The translations under genes and the position numbers were made by a program. From an uncultured Granulosicoccaceae bacterium (GTDB lineage: Bacteria; Pseudomonadota; Gammaproteobacteria; Granulosicoccales; Granulosicoccaceae), in assembly GCA_937981955.1 (NCBI GenBank), contig CALJNA010000020.1, positions 23,647-87,646 of the forward strand: a stretch of DNA of 64,000 bases, in the 5' to 3' direction. Under the pieces are notes generated by a model. The model was not told the DNA's origin and searched no databases. It worked only from the letters and a program-made list of their open reading frames with translations. Shown here piece after piece: positions 17,071 through 24,969 of this stretch (its first letter is position 1; every line of letters starts with the position of its first letter).

Positions 17071-18277
17071 CGCCACACACGCTCAATTTGAATCAGCTGT
17101 GCAAGAGAAAATGCCTGCAGGTGTAAGAACAGGCACGCAAAAGAGTTTGTTATTGGCAGCTTTGATCTTTTCGCTGTTGGCATTCGTGGCTGGGCTGATC
17201 AGTGTTTTGTCAAAATCCGAGCTGGCCATTAACCCGATATCATCGTTGGTACTGTTACTGGCCGCTGCGGCAACATGGCAAAGGCAGGCTTTGAGTCATT
17301 GGTTGTATGCAGGTGTCTATCTAATTGCTACGACAATCGCTGTGGTACTGGTGCTTCATCATCTGGAAATAATGCAATCGACCAGTTTTGCCGACACTGC
17401 GATAATGGCGAGTCTGTCCAAGTCAGGGTATTGGTTAACGGTCGTTGCAGCGTGGCTAATGGCCTGGTTAGCGGTAGAGCATTTGTCGGCTGTAAATAGC
17501 TTGTCGCGAATAACGAATCGCGTGCTGTCATTTATTATCCCGCTGGTATTCGGAGTCTGGTTGTTATTGTTGTGGGAGTTCATAACCAGTGGTGCCGGAG
17601 TGCCGCAGGTTTTGCTTCCGTCACCGAGTTTGATTGCCGAGCGGTTTTCCAATTCCATTCCCATTTTGGTAGCAGACTTCAAACAGACGTTCCTAAAAGC
17701 CGTGCTGATTGGTTATGCAATAGGCTGTTCGGCAGGTTTTGTGGTTGCTATCCTGATTGACCGGTCGCCTTTTTTGCAGCGAGGACTTTTACCGATTGGC
17801 AATCTTGTATCTGCGCTGCCTATTGTGGGTGTCGCTCCCATCATGGTGATGTGGTTCGGGTTTGACTGGCCATCAAAAGCGGCAGTGGTCATTGTTATGA
17901 CGTTCTTTCCAATGCTGGTAAACACAATTTCCGGTTTGGCAGCAGCGAGCAGCATGCAGCACGATTTAATGAAAACTTATGCTGCGGGTTATTGGCAAAC
18001 GCTATTTAAAATGCGATTGCCTCAAGCGTTGCCGTTTATATTCAATGCTTTGAAGATCAATTCAACACTTGCACTTATTGGTGCAATCGTCGCAGAATTT
18101 TTCGGCACACCGATTGTCGGCATGGGCTTTCGCATCTCTACTGAAGTAGGGCGAATGAACGTCGATATGGTGTGGGCTGAGATTGCTGTAGCAGCAATGG
18201 CAGGGTCATTATTCTATGCACTGCTGGCGCTAATCGAGCGGATGTGCACATTCTGGCATCCGTCCATGAGAACGTGA
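17063..18277 (+). CDS. ABC transporter permease 2, with extra N-terminal membrane part
   Basis: A 404-residue permease, about 100 residues longer than its partner. The first 150 residues add about four membrane helices (SLLLAALIFSLLAFVAGLIS, SSLVLLLAAAATW and others) before the standard BPD_transp_1 core, which shows VLLPSPSLIAERF, LIGYAIGCSAGFVVAILIDR and the coupling loop DLMKTYAAGYWQTLFKMRLP. The ATG overlaps the end of permease 1. The extra helices are unusual for this transporter class. Confidence 0.9.
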   Translation: MVDATHAQFESAVQEKMPAGVRTGTQKSLLLAALIFSLLAFVAGLISVLSKSELAINPISSLVLLLAAAATWQRQALSHWLYAGVYLIATTIAVVLVLHHLEIMQSTSFADTAIMASLSKSGYWLTVVAAWLMAWLAVEHLSAVNSLSRITNRVLSFIIPLVFGVWLLLLWEFITSGAGVPQVLLPSPSLIAERFSNSIPILVADFKQTFLKAVLIGYAIGCSAGFVVAILIDRSPFLQRGLLPIGNLVSALPIVGVAPIMVMWFGFDWPSKAAVVIVMTFFPMLVNTISGLAAASSMQHDLMKTYAAGYWQTLFKMRLPQALPFIFNALKINSTLALIGAIVAEFFGTPIVGMGFRISTEVGRMNVDMVWAEIAVAAMAGSLFYALLALIERMCTFWHPSMRT

Positions 18278-18319
18278 AGTAAAACCAAGAGCTTCAGGCT
18301 CAACAGGGGAGAAAGTAGT

Positions 18320-19318
18320 ATGAAAAAAAGTTGGATAATCGCTGGCGCATTTGCGTTGAGCTCCTTAACAGGCATTGGCAGCGCGCAAGCGGCTGACGAT
18401 GTCACAATACAGTTGAAATGGGTTACTCAAGCTCAATTCGCCGGATACTACGTCGCGCAGGACAAAGGTTTTTACAAAGATGCCGGTCTGAACGTCACCA
18501 TCAAGCCGGGTGGTCCGGATATAGCACCACCTCAGGTTATCGCTGGCGGTGGTGCAGACGTTGTTGTTGACTGGATGCCATCTGCATTGGCCAGTCGTGA
18601 AAAAGGCGTGGCTTTGGTGAACATAGCCCAGCCGTTCAAACGCTCGGGCATGATGCTGACTTGCCGGAAGGAAACCGGCATTACTTCGCCGGAAGACTTC
18701 AAAGGTCGAACTCTTGGTGTATGGTTTTTCGGAAACGAGTATCCGTTTCTGAGTTGGATGTCCTCTCTGGGTATCGGCACTGAAGGTGGTGATGATGGCG
18801 TGACTGTATTAAAGCAGGGTTTCAATGTGGATCCTCTTCTTCAAAAACAGGCCGACTGCATTTCAACCATGACTTACAACGAATACTGGCAGGTTATTGA
18901 TGCTGGCATAGCTGAAGACGATCTGCTTGTTTTCAAATATGAAGACCAGGGTGTCTCGACCATGGAAGATGGGCTGTATGTACTTGAGAAAAACCTGAGT
19001 GACGATGCGTTCGTGGACAAGATGGCTCGCTTTGTCGCAGCTTCCATGAAAGGCTGGGCTTATGCGCGTGACAATGTGAACGAAGCAGCGGATATCGTTT
19101 TGGAAAATGACGCCAGTGGTGCACAAACTGAAAAGCACCAGCGTCGAATGATGGGTGAAATAAACAAGCTAACAGAGGGTAGTGATGGCAAGCTTGATCC
19201 GGCTGACTTTGACCGCACAGTGAAAACCTTGCTGTCGGGTGGCTCAGACCCGGTTATCAGTAAAGAACCTGAAGGTGCCTGGACGCACGTTGTCATTGAC
19301 AAAGCAATGAGCATGTAA
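18320..19318 (+). CDS. ABC transporter substrate-binding protein (NMT1/THI5-like)
   Basis: A 332-residue periplasmic binding protein with a clear signal peptide (IIAGAFALSSLTGIGSAQAA). The mature part starts VTIQLKWVTQAQFAGYYVAQ, the hallmark of the NMT1/THI5-like family that binds pyrimidine precursors and related small compounds. The GGGADVVVDWMPSALASREK segment is also typical. It completes the importer and is followed by a strong terminator. The substrate is probably uracil, thymine or a related pyrimidine, judged from the neighbouring catabolic genes. Confidence 0.93.
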   Translation: MKKSWIIAGAFALSSLTGIGSAQAADDVTIQLKWVTQAQFAGYYVAQDKGFYKDAGLNVTIKPGGPDIAPPQVIAGGGADVVVDWMPSALASREKGVALVNIAQPFKRSGMMLTCRKETGITSPEDFKGRTLGVWFFGNEYPFLSWMSSLGIGTEGGDDGVTVLKQGFNVDPLLQKQADCISTMTYNEYWQVIDAGIAEDDLLVFKYEDQGVSTMEDGLYVLEKNLSDDAFVDKMARFVAASMKGWAYARDNVNEAADIVLENDASGAQTEKHQRRMMGEINKLTEGSDGKLDPADFDRTVKTLLSGGSDPVISKEPEGAWTHVVIDKAMSM

Positions 19319-19356
19319 TCAATGAAGTATTAATGTAGTTTGAAGTACTCGATCAT

Positions 19357-19387
19357 AAATAAGGGCCGCAGCCAGCGGCCCTTATTT
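19357..19387. terminator. Strong bidirectional terminator
   Basis: AAATAAGGGCCGC (19357-19369) and GCGGCCCTTATTT (19375-19387) form a perfect 13-base-pair stem with a 5-base loop, flanked by T-rich and A-rich ends. It separates the pyrimidine importer operon from the convergent DUF1127 gene. Confidence 0.9.
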
Positions 19388-19463
19388 GCTTTGTACATCG
19401 TTTTATCAACATCGCTTGCGCCGTAAAAGATAGCCTTTTAATAGTATTGCTCGGTTGAGCCAT

Positions 19464-19796
19464 CTATCGGCGTTTGGCGATCTCCTCAATTTTTGCAGCC
19501 GCATCCACTTCAAGTGGTAGCTGACTAGCCCACAAGATATCCTGTTTCGTTACCCCGATATCGCGCAACAGATTCTCATCCAGTGTTAGTAAGTAATTAA
19601 AGGCCTGACGGTCCAGTCTCTGATTGTATTTTCTTGAAACATAATGGGTTAGAGCCTGTCCGGCTTTGATGACTAAGCTGGGCATCCAGGACATCAACGT
19701 TTCTGGCGTTGCCCGTCGCACGGAACTGTCCTGGTTGCTGCAAACACCCTCTGTGGATAAAGCTGTCTGATCTGTGCAAGCGCATAAAGTATTCAT
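19464..19796 (-). CDS. DUF1127 (YjiS-like) small protein
   Basis: A 110-residue protein whose C-terminal part (RQAFNYLLTLDENLLRDIGV, KQDILWASQLP) is the DUF1127 motif. DUF1127 proteins are small Arg-rich regulators; some bind RNA or act in phosphate, acid or carbon metabolism. Here the motif is less basic than usual and the N-terminal 50 residues are an added segment. The ATG has a strong AGAGGTGA ribosome site. It is divergent from the LysR gene, and a second DUF1127 gene lies on the other side. Confidence 0.85.
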   Translation of the reverse strand: MNTLCACTDQTALSTEGVCSNQDSSVRRATPETLMSWMPSLVIKAGQALTHYVSRKYNQRLDRQAFNYLLTLDENLLRDIGVTKQDILWASQLPLEVDAAAKIEEIAKRR

Positions 19797-19943
19797 AAGT
19801 CACCTCTTTTTTGGTTGAACGTGCCTCTGGTTCAGGTTGTTGCCGTTACAGCGGCTTCGTTTGCAAAACGGACTTTTTGGCCCGATGCAGATACTTTGCG
19901 GCCTGATCGAATATCAATCAAACGAAAAGATATGATAGTATCT

Positions 19944-19958
19944 ATCAATAAAATTGAT
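19944..19958. promoter_or_regulatory. Palindrome in front of the LysR gene
   Basis: ATCAAT-AAA-ATTGAT is a perfect 6-base inverted repeat with T/A-rich flanks, 16 bases upstream of the ATG at 19974. Its form suits a LysR-type autoregulatory site in the divergent LysR/DUF1127 region. If the ATG at 19932 or an earlier codon were used it would lie within the coding sequence. Confidence 0.45.
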
Positions 19959-19973
19959 CTAATAGGCTTGGCT

Positions 19974-20861
19974 ATGGAAAAAGCGATAAAAAACAAGCAG
20001 TTGCCGCTGCTTGAACTCGATATGTTGAAGACAATAGTGGCGATCGCAGAAAGCGGAAATTTTTCCAGTGCAGCAGACATTCTGTATCGCACGCCCTCCG
20101 CTGTGTCCATGCAAGTAAAACGAATCGAAGAGATGCTGGGCAAACCGGTTTTTAATCGTGATTCGCGCTCGGTAACGCCAACAACAGATGGTCAGCTGTT
20201 GTTGGAACATGGCAGGCGCATGTTGGCATTGAACAGTGAATTAGTTAGCCGATTCGTTATGCCTGAGGTCGCAGGTGTGGTTCGTCTCGGTGCTACTGAC
20301 GACATTGCCGAGCGCATACTCCCGGATCTGCTGCAACGCTTTTCCCAGACACATTGCTGCGTTACTGTCGATGTTGTCGTTGGTGGCAGTGACGCATTAA
20401 CCCAAAGTGTCAGGGATAAATCTATGGACCTTGCGTTGATTACATTTAATCCTGATAAGAAGCAAAGTGATGATCTGGAGCCGGTGTTTGCCGAAAAATT
20501 AACCTGGGCAGGACTAAAATACGGCGTGGCGTATACGAAAAGACCGCTGCCAGTTTCTGTTTGGCAAGAAGGATGCTCCTGGCGATTCGCCGGACTATCG
20601 AGCTTGCAGCAAAATAGTATTGAACATCGGGTTGCGTTTATGAGTGCGCATTTATCCGGACAGCGTGCTGCCATTCTGGCCGATCTTGCGGTCGCACCAA
20701 TACCAATGTCCTGTTGTGTTAACGATATTGTGGCTTTGTCCGAGGACCACGGGTTACCAGAGCTTGGGCTCTTTGGTGTTGGCATGATCACACAGAAAAG
20801 AGCATCTGAACCAGCGTTGGCTGCAGCCGAGCACATTCGTCGTTCATTAGCCAAAGGCTAG
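19974..20861 (+). CDS. LysR-family transcriptional regulator
   Basis: A regulator of about 295 residues. The N-terminal winged HTH is clear: LLELDMLKTIVAIAESGNFS, TPSAVSMQVKRIEEMLGKPV and RDSRSVTPTTDG. The rest is a LysR substrate-binding domain (VVRLGATDDIAERILPDLLQ). ATG 19974 places the HTH close to the start as in the family; ATG 19932 and TTG 19815 are in frame but would add an unmatched N-terminal extension. It stands between two DUF1127 genes on the opposite strand, which are its likely targets. Confidence 0.88.
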   Translation: MEKAIKNKQLPLLELDMLKTIVAIAESGNFSSAADILYRTPSAVSMQVKRIEEMLGKPVFNRDSRSVTPTTDGQLLLEHGRRMLALNSELVSRFVMPEVAGVVRLGATDDIAERILPDLLQRFSQTHCCVTVDVVVGGSDALTQSVRDKSMDLALITFNPDKKQSDDLEPVFAEKLTWAGLKYGVAYTKRPLPVSVWQEGCSWRFAGLSSLQQNSIEHRVAFMSAHLSGQRAAILADLAVAPIPMSCCVNDIVALSEDHGLPELGLFGVGMITQKRASEPALAAAEHIRRSLAKG

Positions 20862-20926
20862 TTTTGCCGGAATCATGGTATGAGCCTGATGGTCGGGTTG
20901 ATGTTGCTTGTCGGTACGTGAAAACA

Positions 20927-20954
20927 TGCTGTACCAGCCGGGGCTGGTACAGCA
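20927..20954. terminator. Long hairpin between LysR and DUF1127 genes, probable terminator
   Basis: TGCTGTACCAGCC-GG-GGCTGGTACAGCA forms a perfect 13-base-pair stem with a 2-base loop. On the minus strand it is followed by TGTTTTC, so it would best stop transcription of the DUF1127 gene that ends at 21009. The plus-strand side has no T-run. Confidence 0.7.
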
Positions 20955-21008
20955 AAGCAAAGTAGCTTTTATCTCCAGAACCTATCTCTACCAGATGACG
21001 GCTAAACG

Positions 21009-21380
21009 CTAGTGAGATATGTTTTGTGGAGGTTGCGAATTCCCTGAATTATCCCTGACCGATGTAATCTGATGTTTGATCAGTGCATCGAACGAAAGCG
21101 TGCCGCGCCTGACTTGATCGAGCTCTGAACGACTGATGCCCATGTCTTTCAACAATGCATCATCTAGCTGGATAAGTTGGTTTAATGCCAGTTTATCGGC
21201 TTTGTGCTGCTTCCTTATTTCTCGATTATCAATCAGCTTTTGCAATAGTGCCCGTGCTTTACTGTTGGCTCGTTCTTTTATGGACGAGTTGACTGCATAG
21301 CGCTCTGATGAGTGGCTGGAAGAGCTGGATTTTTTCTTTTTGACCTCTTGGCGATTGAGGTTTTCGTAGAGAGCAATCAT
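21009..21380 (-). CDS. Second DUF1127 small protein
   Basis: A 123-residue basic protein. The C-terminal half carries the DUF1127 motif (ALNQLIQLDDALLKDMGISR, SELDQVRRG). The N-terminal half is Ser/Lys-rich (KKKSSSSSHSSERY). The start ATG has the leader GAGGTGAATTATGA, nearly the same as the other DUF1127 gene (GAGGTGACTTATGA). The shared leader suggests common translational control or duplication of the whole unit. Confidence 0.85.
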   Translation of the reverse strand: MIALYENLNRQEVKKKKSSSSSHSSERYAVNSSIKERANSKARALLQKLIDNREIRKQHKADKLALNQLIQLDDALLKDMGISRSELDQVRRGTLSFDALIKHQITSVRDNSGNSQPPQNISH

Positions 21381-21637
21381 AATTCACCTCATTGTAAGAA
21401 GTGGAACTTCTGTAAAATCGTATCCGGAAGATCATCCCGGTACGGTACGTGTGTACATCAAGCCTTTGGTGAAGGCTTAATAAACATTGCGGCAGAATTG
21501 GATTTGGGTCAAACGACACCTTGTGATTTCATCTATCACAAATATTGATGCCTCCGATAGCGTTTTGACTAAGCGTTTTTGCTTTTGCCGCGAACTTTAA
21601 TTGAAAGAAGTCTTAAGCGAATGGGAAACTAATAGAT

Positions 21638-21985
21638 ATGCCAATGGGTACTATTGTTACGGTTTGTATGCTGATCGGCCTGATATTCTCAGTACCCTAT
21701 GCAATGAAACCAACACTTAAACGCTTACCACATGCGCTGAGCTTGTTAATTGGTAGTGTCGTGTTTGCTGCCGGAGCCTGGAACACGTTCTGGCATGGTC
21801 TTCGAAATCTGACAAATTTTTGGGGAGTGGCGGCGTTAATATCCGGTATTTTTATGATGCTGACTGCCTTGTATATTATTCAACTCAGATCGTTAGCCCC
21901 TGGCTTGAATAAAACAAAATACCTTTATCTGGCTGGATTGTTAGTCAGCTTCATTCTATATGCCGTTACCATCGCGCGACTTTAA
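21638..21985 (+). CDS. Small integral membrane protein of unknown function
   Basis: A 115-residue protein with four predicted membrane helices (TIVTVCMLIGLIFSVPYAM, ALSLLIGSVVFAAGAW, GVAALISGIFMMLTALYII, YLAGLLVSFILYAVTI). I do not recognise the family. The start follows a weak ribosome site. It converges with the hybrid kinase gene with only 10 bases between the stops. Confidence 0.65.
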   Translation: MPMGTIVTVCMLIGLIFSVPYAMKPTLKRLPHALSLLIGSVVFAAGAWNTFWHGLRNLTNFWGVAALISGIFMMLTALYIIQLRSLAPGLNKTKYLYLAGLLVSFILYAVTIARL

Positions 21986-21995
21986 GTGGTAGCTG

Positions 21996-23879
21996 TTATC
22001 CGAAGTTAGCTGATTTATCGTTTACGGGTGCAGAACTCCGCACTCTGCCGGGCGATGGTTGAATAGATTTTAGTAACATCTGTGTGAGTTTTTCCGACAG
22101 TTCGGTCGGTTCTATTGGCTTGTGTAACAGTTCGAACCCACTCTTGGCCGCATGGGATACATGTAAAGGGGAGGTATCTCCAGTGATTAAAATTGCCGGT
22201 ACTTCAATATTCAACGCACGCTTCAATTGAACGATCGCCTGATCTCCTGTTTGTCCTTTTGATAATCGATAGTCGGCGACAATTAAATCGGGTAGATGTT
22301 TGGATTCAATTAGCTTGTCAATCAGCGAGTCGGTGGTGGTAGCGGTTACAGCGTTTAGCCCCATGTTGCCAAGCATCAATGACATTGCGGAGCATATGCT
22401 CGGATCGTCATCCACCACAGCCACAACGATATCCTGATCAGGCAGGGTCAGATTTTCCTGACTTGTCGAGTTCTGTGATGCAAGTACCTTGCCGCTGTCT
22501 CCCCTGGGTACATTCAGTGAAAATTTAGTTGCTACTCCCTTTTCTGACTCCAGCAGAATGTCCATGTCGAGAAGTTCAGCTAATCTATGCACAATGGAAA
22601 GTCCCAGACCCAATCCATTGTTCGCGCTGGGCGTTTTATTTCTGACTTGGTAGAACTCACTAAAGATCATTTGTTGTTCATTGGATGATATGCCGCGACC
22701 GTTGTCTTCAACGCTCAGCTGATACCCTGAAGCTGATGGTGTGCATACCACCCTGATCAATTCAGCGTTGCTGTGTACCAATGCATTCTCAATTAAATTT
22801 CGAACAATGCGACTCAACAGAATAGGATCTGAGTAAGTCACTACATTGTCCGCTGAGAATTCGAGTTTTATGTCGAGCTCTTGTGATTTCAGCTGAAATT
22901 CATGTTCCAGCATGGACAGCAATTCTTTCAGGTTGAAGTGGATCTTACGAACTTCGACAATTCCTGCATCCAGTCTGGACATGTCCAGCAAACTCCGGAA
23001 CAGTTCACCAAGATTATTTGAGCACTGAACCGCTTCATTAAGTGTTTGCTTGCCTTTAGCGTCGTGAACATGGTGTTCCAGCGAATTCAGAAAAAGCCCG
23101 AGTGCATGCAAGGGTTGGCTTAGATCGTGACTTGCGGCTGCAATAAATGAATCTTTCGCCCGTTGCTCCAATTTTCCACTGCGAAGCTCTTCCACAGTGC
23201 TGCGCAGTTTGGTGCGAGCTGCATCGGTTTCAGCGACCAGCGCATTTTTACGGGCATTGGATCGAACCAGTAAAGCTGTGAGAAGTGCGGCAGCTGCAAT
23301 CAGTGCGGCCGAGAAAAAGTACAATAGATTGTGCAGTTTATTAAGGTTGTTAACCCAACTATCATGGTACGCAATCGCACTAGTGAAGTATCCTTGGCTT
23401 AAGTCATGGTGTGTTTTTAGGATCATATCCAATTCATCCAGCAACGCAGATACTTGATCTTTGGTGAGGATGACATCTGTTTGCATGAGCGCATCGGTAG
23501 ATTGCAGAAACTGCCTGGCATCGTGTTTGAAATTCAGCAATGCAGCATCGTTCCGATCAGCACTAATGCCGCTACTTTCGTTCGGTGAACGAAGATTAAA
23601 GTACTCCAGATTTCCCCAGATAATATCGAACTGTGCCTGATACTTTTTTCGCAGACTCTCCCTTAAATCGGCGTTGTCGAAATTGAATCGATATTCTTCA
23701 AGCGTCTCGGTATAGTTGTGTAATGAGCGGTCAATCTGCATTATGGAATTAAAGGCACCAGGTCCCGATCGGGAGGAGTGATCACGAACTGAATTAATGC
23801 TGTTTAGCACGACCAGCATCAGAAGTGTACTGGCAAGCATGCACATCAGCAGAAAACAGAATAGCGCTTTCTCTTTCAC
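21996..23879 (-). CDS. Membrane hybrid histidine kinase with C-terminal receiver
   Basis: A 627-residue kinase. An N-terminal helix (LFCFLLMCMLASTLLMLVVL) and a second one near residue 195 (LLYFFSAALIAAAALLTALL) enclose a helical periplasmic sensor of about 155 residues. Then come HisKA (AAASHDLSQPLHALGLFLNS), HATPase_c (NLIENALVHSN, VEDNGRGIS, GLGLGLSIVHRL) and a receiver domain (VAVVDDDPSI, IVADYRLSKGQ, LHKPIEP). GTG 23879 is the start. It lies 10 bases downstream of the periplasmic molybdopterin-fold gene in one operon, so that protein is a likely sensory partner. The final output regulator is not next to it. Confidence 0.92.
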   Translation of the reverse strand: MKEKALFCFLLMCMLASTLLMLVVLNSINSVRDHSSRSGPGAFNSIMQIDRSLHNYTETLEEYRFNFDNADLRESLRKKYQAQFDIIWGNLEYFNLRSPNESSGISADRNDAALLNFKHDARQFLQSTDALMQTDVILTKDQVSALLDELDMILKTHHDLSQGYFTSAIAYHDSWVNNLNKLHNLLYFFSAALIAAAALLTALLVRSNARKNALVAETDAARTKLRSTVEELRSGKLEQRAKDSFIAAASHDLSQPLHALGLFLNSLEHHVHDAKGKQTLNEAVQCSNNLGELFRSLLDMSRLDAGIVEVRKIHFNLKELLSMLEHEFQLKSQELDIKLEFSADNVVTYSDPILLSRIVRNLIENALVHSNAELIRVVCTPSASGYQLSVEDNGRGISSNEQQMIFSEFYQVRNKTPSANNGLGLGLSIVHRLAELLDMDILLESEKGVATKFSLNVPRGDSGKVLASQNSTSQENLTLPDQDIVVAVVDDDPSICSAMSLMLGNMGLNAVTATTTDSLIDKLIESKHLPDLIVADYRLSKGQTGDQAIVQLKRALNIEVPAILITGDTSPLHVSHAAKSGFELLHKPIEPTELSEKLTQMLLKSIQPSPGRVRSSAPVNDKSANFG

Positions 23880-23889
23880 AGACCGCTCA

Positions 23890-24435
23890 TTAAAGTATGT
23901 TGATTTCGAGTAGCTGCCAAACCGATGCGGCTTTGTTTTTTTCAGTCAGCAATTCAGGGTAATCATCGAATGGAAACATGATCAGTAAAGGGCCTTGGGT
24001 TCGTACGCTCAACTGTTTTTTGTCTTTTTCATACGCGATGATAATGGGATATTTATCGAAGTCTATTTCCGATAAAGTGAATCGATAATCATTTAAGGCA
24101 ATGGCTTCAAACTGATTTGATTTCGCACCAATATGTTTTAGAAACGTGCTGACCCTGACACCTTTGAATTCTACCGGCCCGTCCAGCCACGGAGCAGTGC
24201 TTGTAAAGCTGGTTGACTCCAATTCGGCAAGTGTTTGGTAATCTATTTCAAGCGGACCATCTGATGCATTGCTTATATTGCCGTAAACCGTTAACAAGGT
24301 TTTTTTGTCTGAACTCTGGGTTGCGTTTGCAACCGATAGAGTAGCAATGGCAGAGAGCAGAATTCCTGCACAGAGTAGTAGGGTGAGCAGCCGATGATAG
24401 CTTTTGAACCAGGCGTGGGCGGGTTGTTTTGGCAT
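23890..24435 (-). CDS. Periplasmic molybdopterin-fold protein lacking the ligand cysteine
   Basis: A 181-residue protein with a signal peptide (LLTLLLCAGILLSAIATLSV) and a domain that resembles the Oxidored_molyb/SUOX fold (GPLEIDYQTLAELESTSFTS, VEFKGVRVSTFLKHIG, LSEIDFDKYPIIIAY, QGPLLIMFPFDD). The only Cys is in the signal peptide, so the molybdenum-coordinating Cys is missing and enzyme activity is unlikely. ATG 24435 follows an excellent AGGAGG site; an upstream in-frame ATG at 24465 is not needed. It leads the operon with the hybrid kinase and may act as its ligand-binding partner. Confidence 0.75.
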   Translation of the reverse strand: MPKQPAHAWFKSYHRLLTLLLCAGILLSAIATLSVANATQSSDKKTLLTVYGNISNASDGPLEIDYQTLAELESTSFTSTAPWLDGPVEFKGVRVSTFLKHIGAKSNQFEAIALNDYRFTLSEIDFDKYPIIIAYEKDKKQLSVRTQGPLLIMFPFDDYPELLTEKNKAASVWQLLEINIL

Positions 24436-24969
24436 ATATTCCTCCTCTGAAAAACCTTCCGACAACGCGACACCCGAAGCTAATACGGTTGAAGGATCGA
24501 TGGTACGGAGCAGGTAGCTTACACCGTACTGTGGTGGCCTTCAAACTCGATTTAAGGCTTGTTGTACTACACTCTGGAATTGAGATCAGTCCGATACTTT
24601 TACCACTCAAAATGGTGGTAAACAGTTGGTCTGCGTCACATTAGGTTGTGCAGAGGATGTAAAGTTTCTGCCGGTTTGAAATGCGCAATATCGTGCGAAT
24701 CTGGCCTGAGTTTGAAGACAACGCTGTGGAGAAATTGTCGATACCCTAATAGGGTAATGTGTGACAGTGTATTTTTCTCGATTCTCAAATAGATAACAAT
24801 TGTGTATCAATATGTGAAGCGAACTCGATGTCGTGTCCGAGTGACCGAGTCGTCATCCGACATGATCTCATTTGAGCCTATCATTTCAATGTTATGCACA
24901 AATGAACCGGAGTAGTGCGTTTAAGAAGCGCATGGCTGGCCATTCCAGCGATCAATCAAGGAGATAGTA
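24436..24969. other. Long intergenic region between divergent genes
   Basis: No convincing gene is seen here. It must hold promoters for the minus-strand kinase operon and the plus-strand lipoprotein. A weak inverted repeat TACCAC/GTGGTA lies at 24601-24620, with no T-run. Confidence 0.6.

Noticed and set aside
20192..20854. A 220-residue minus-strand frame opposite the LysR gene.
   Set aside because: The plus strand encodes a clear LysR protein; the antisense frame shows Cys/Ser/Arg-rich shadow composition.
24601..24620. TACCAC/GTGGTA inverted repeat as a terminator or operator.
   Set aside because: The arms are only six bases, with an 8-base gap and no T-run; it could easily be chance.
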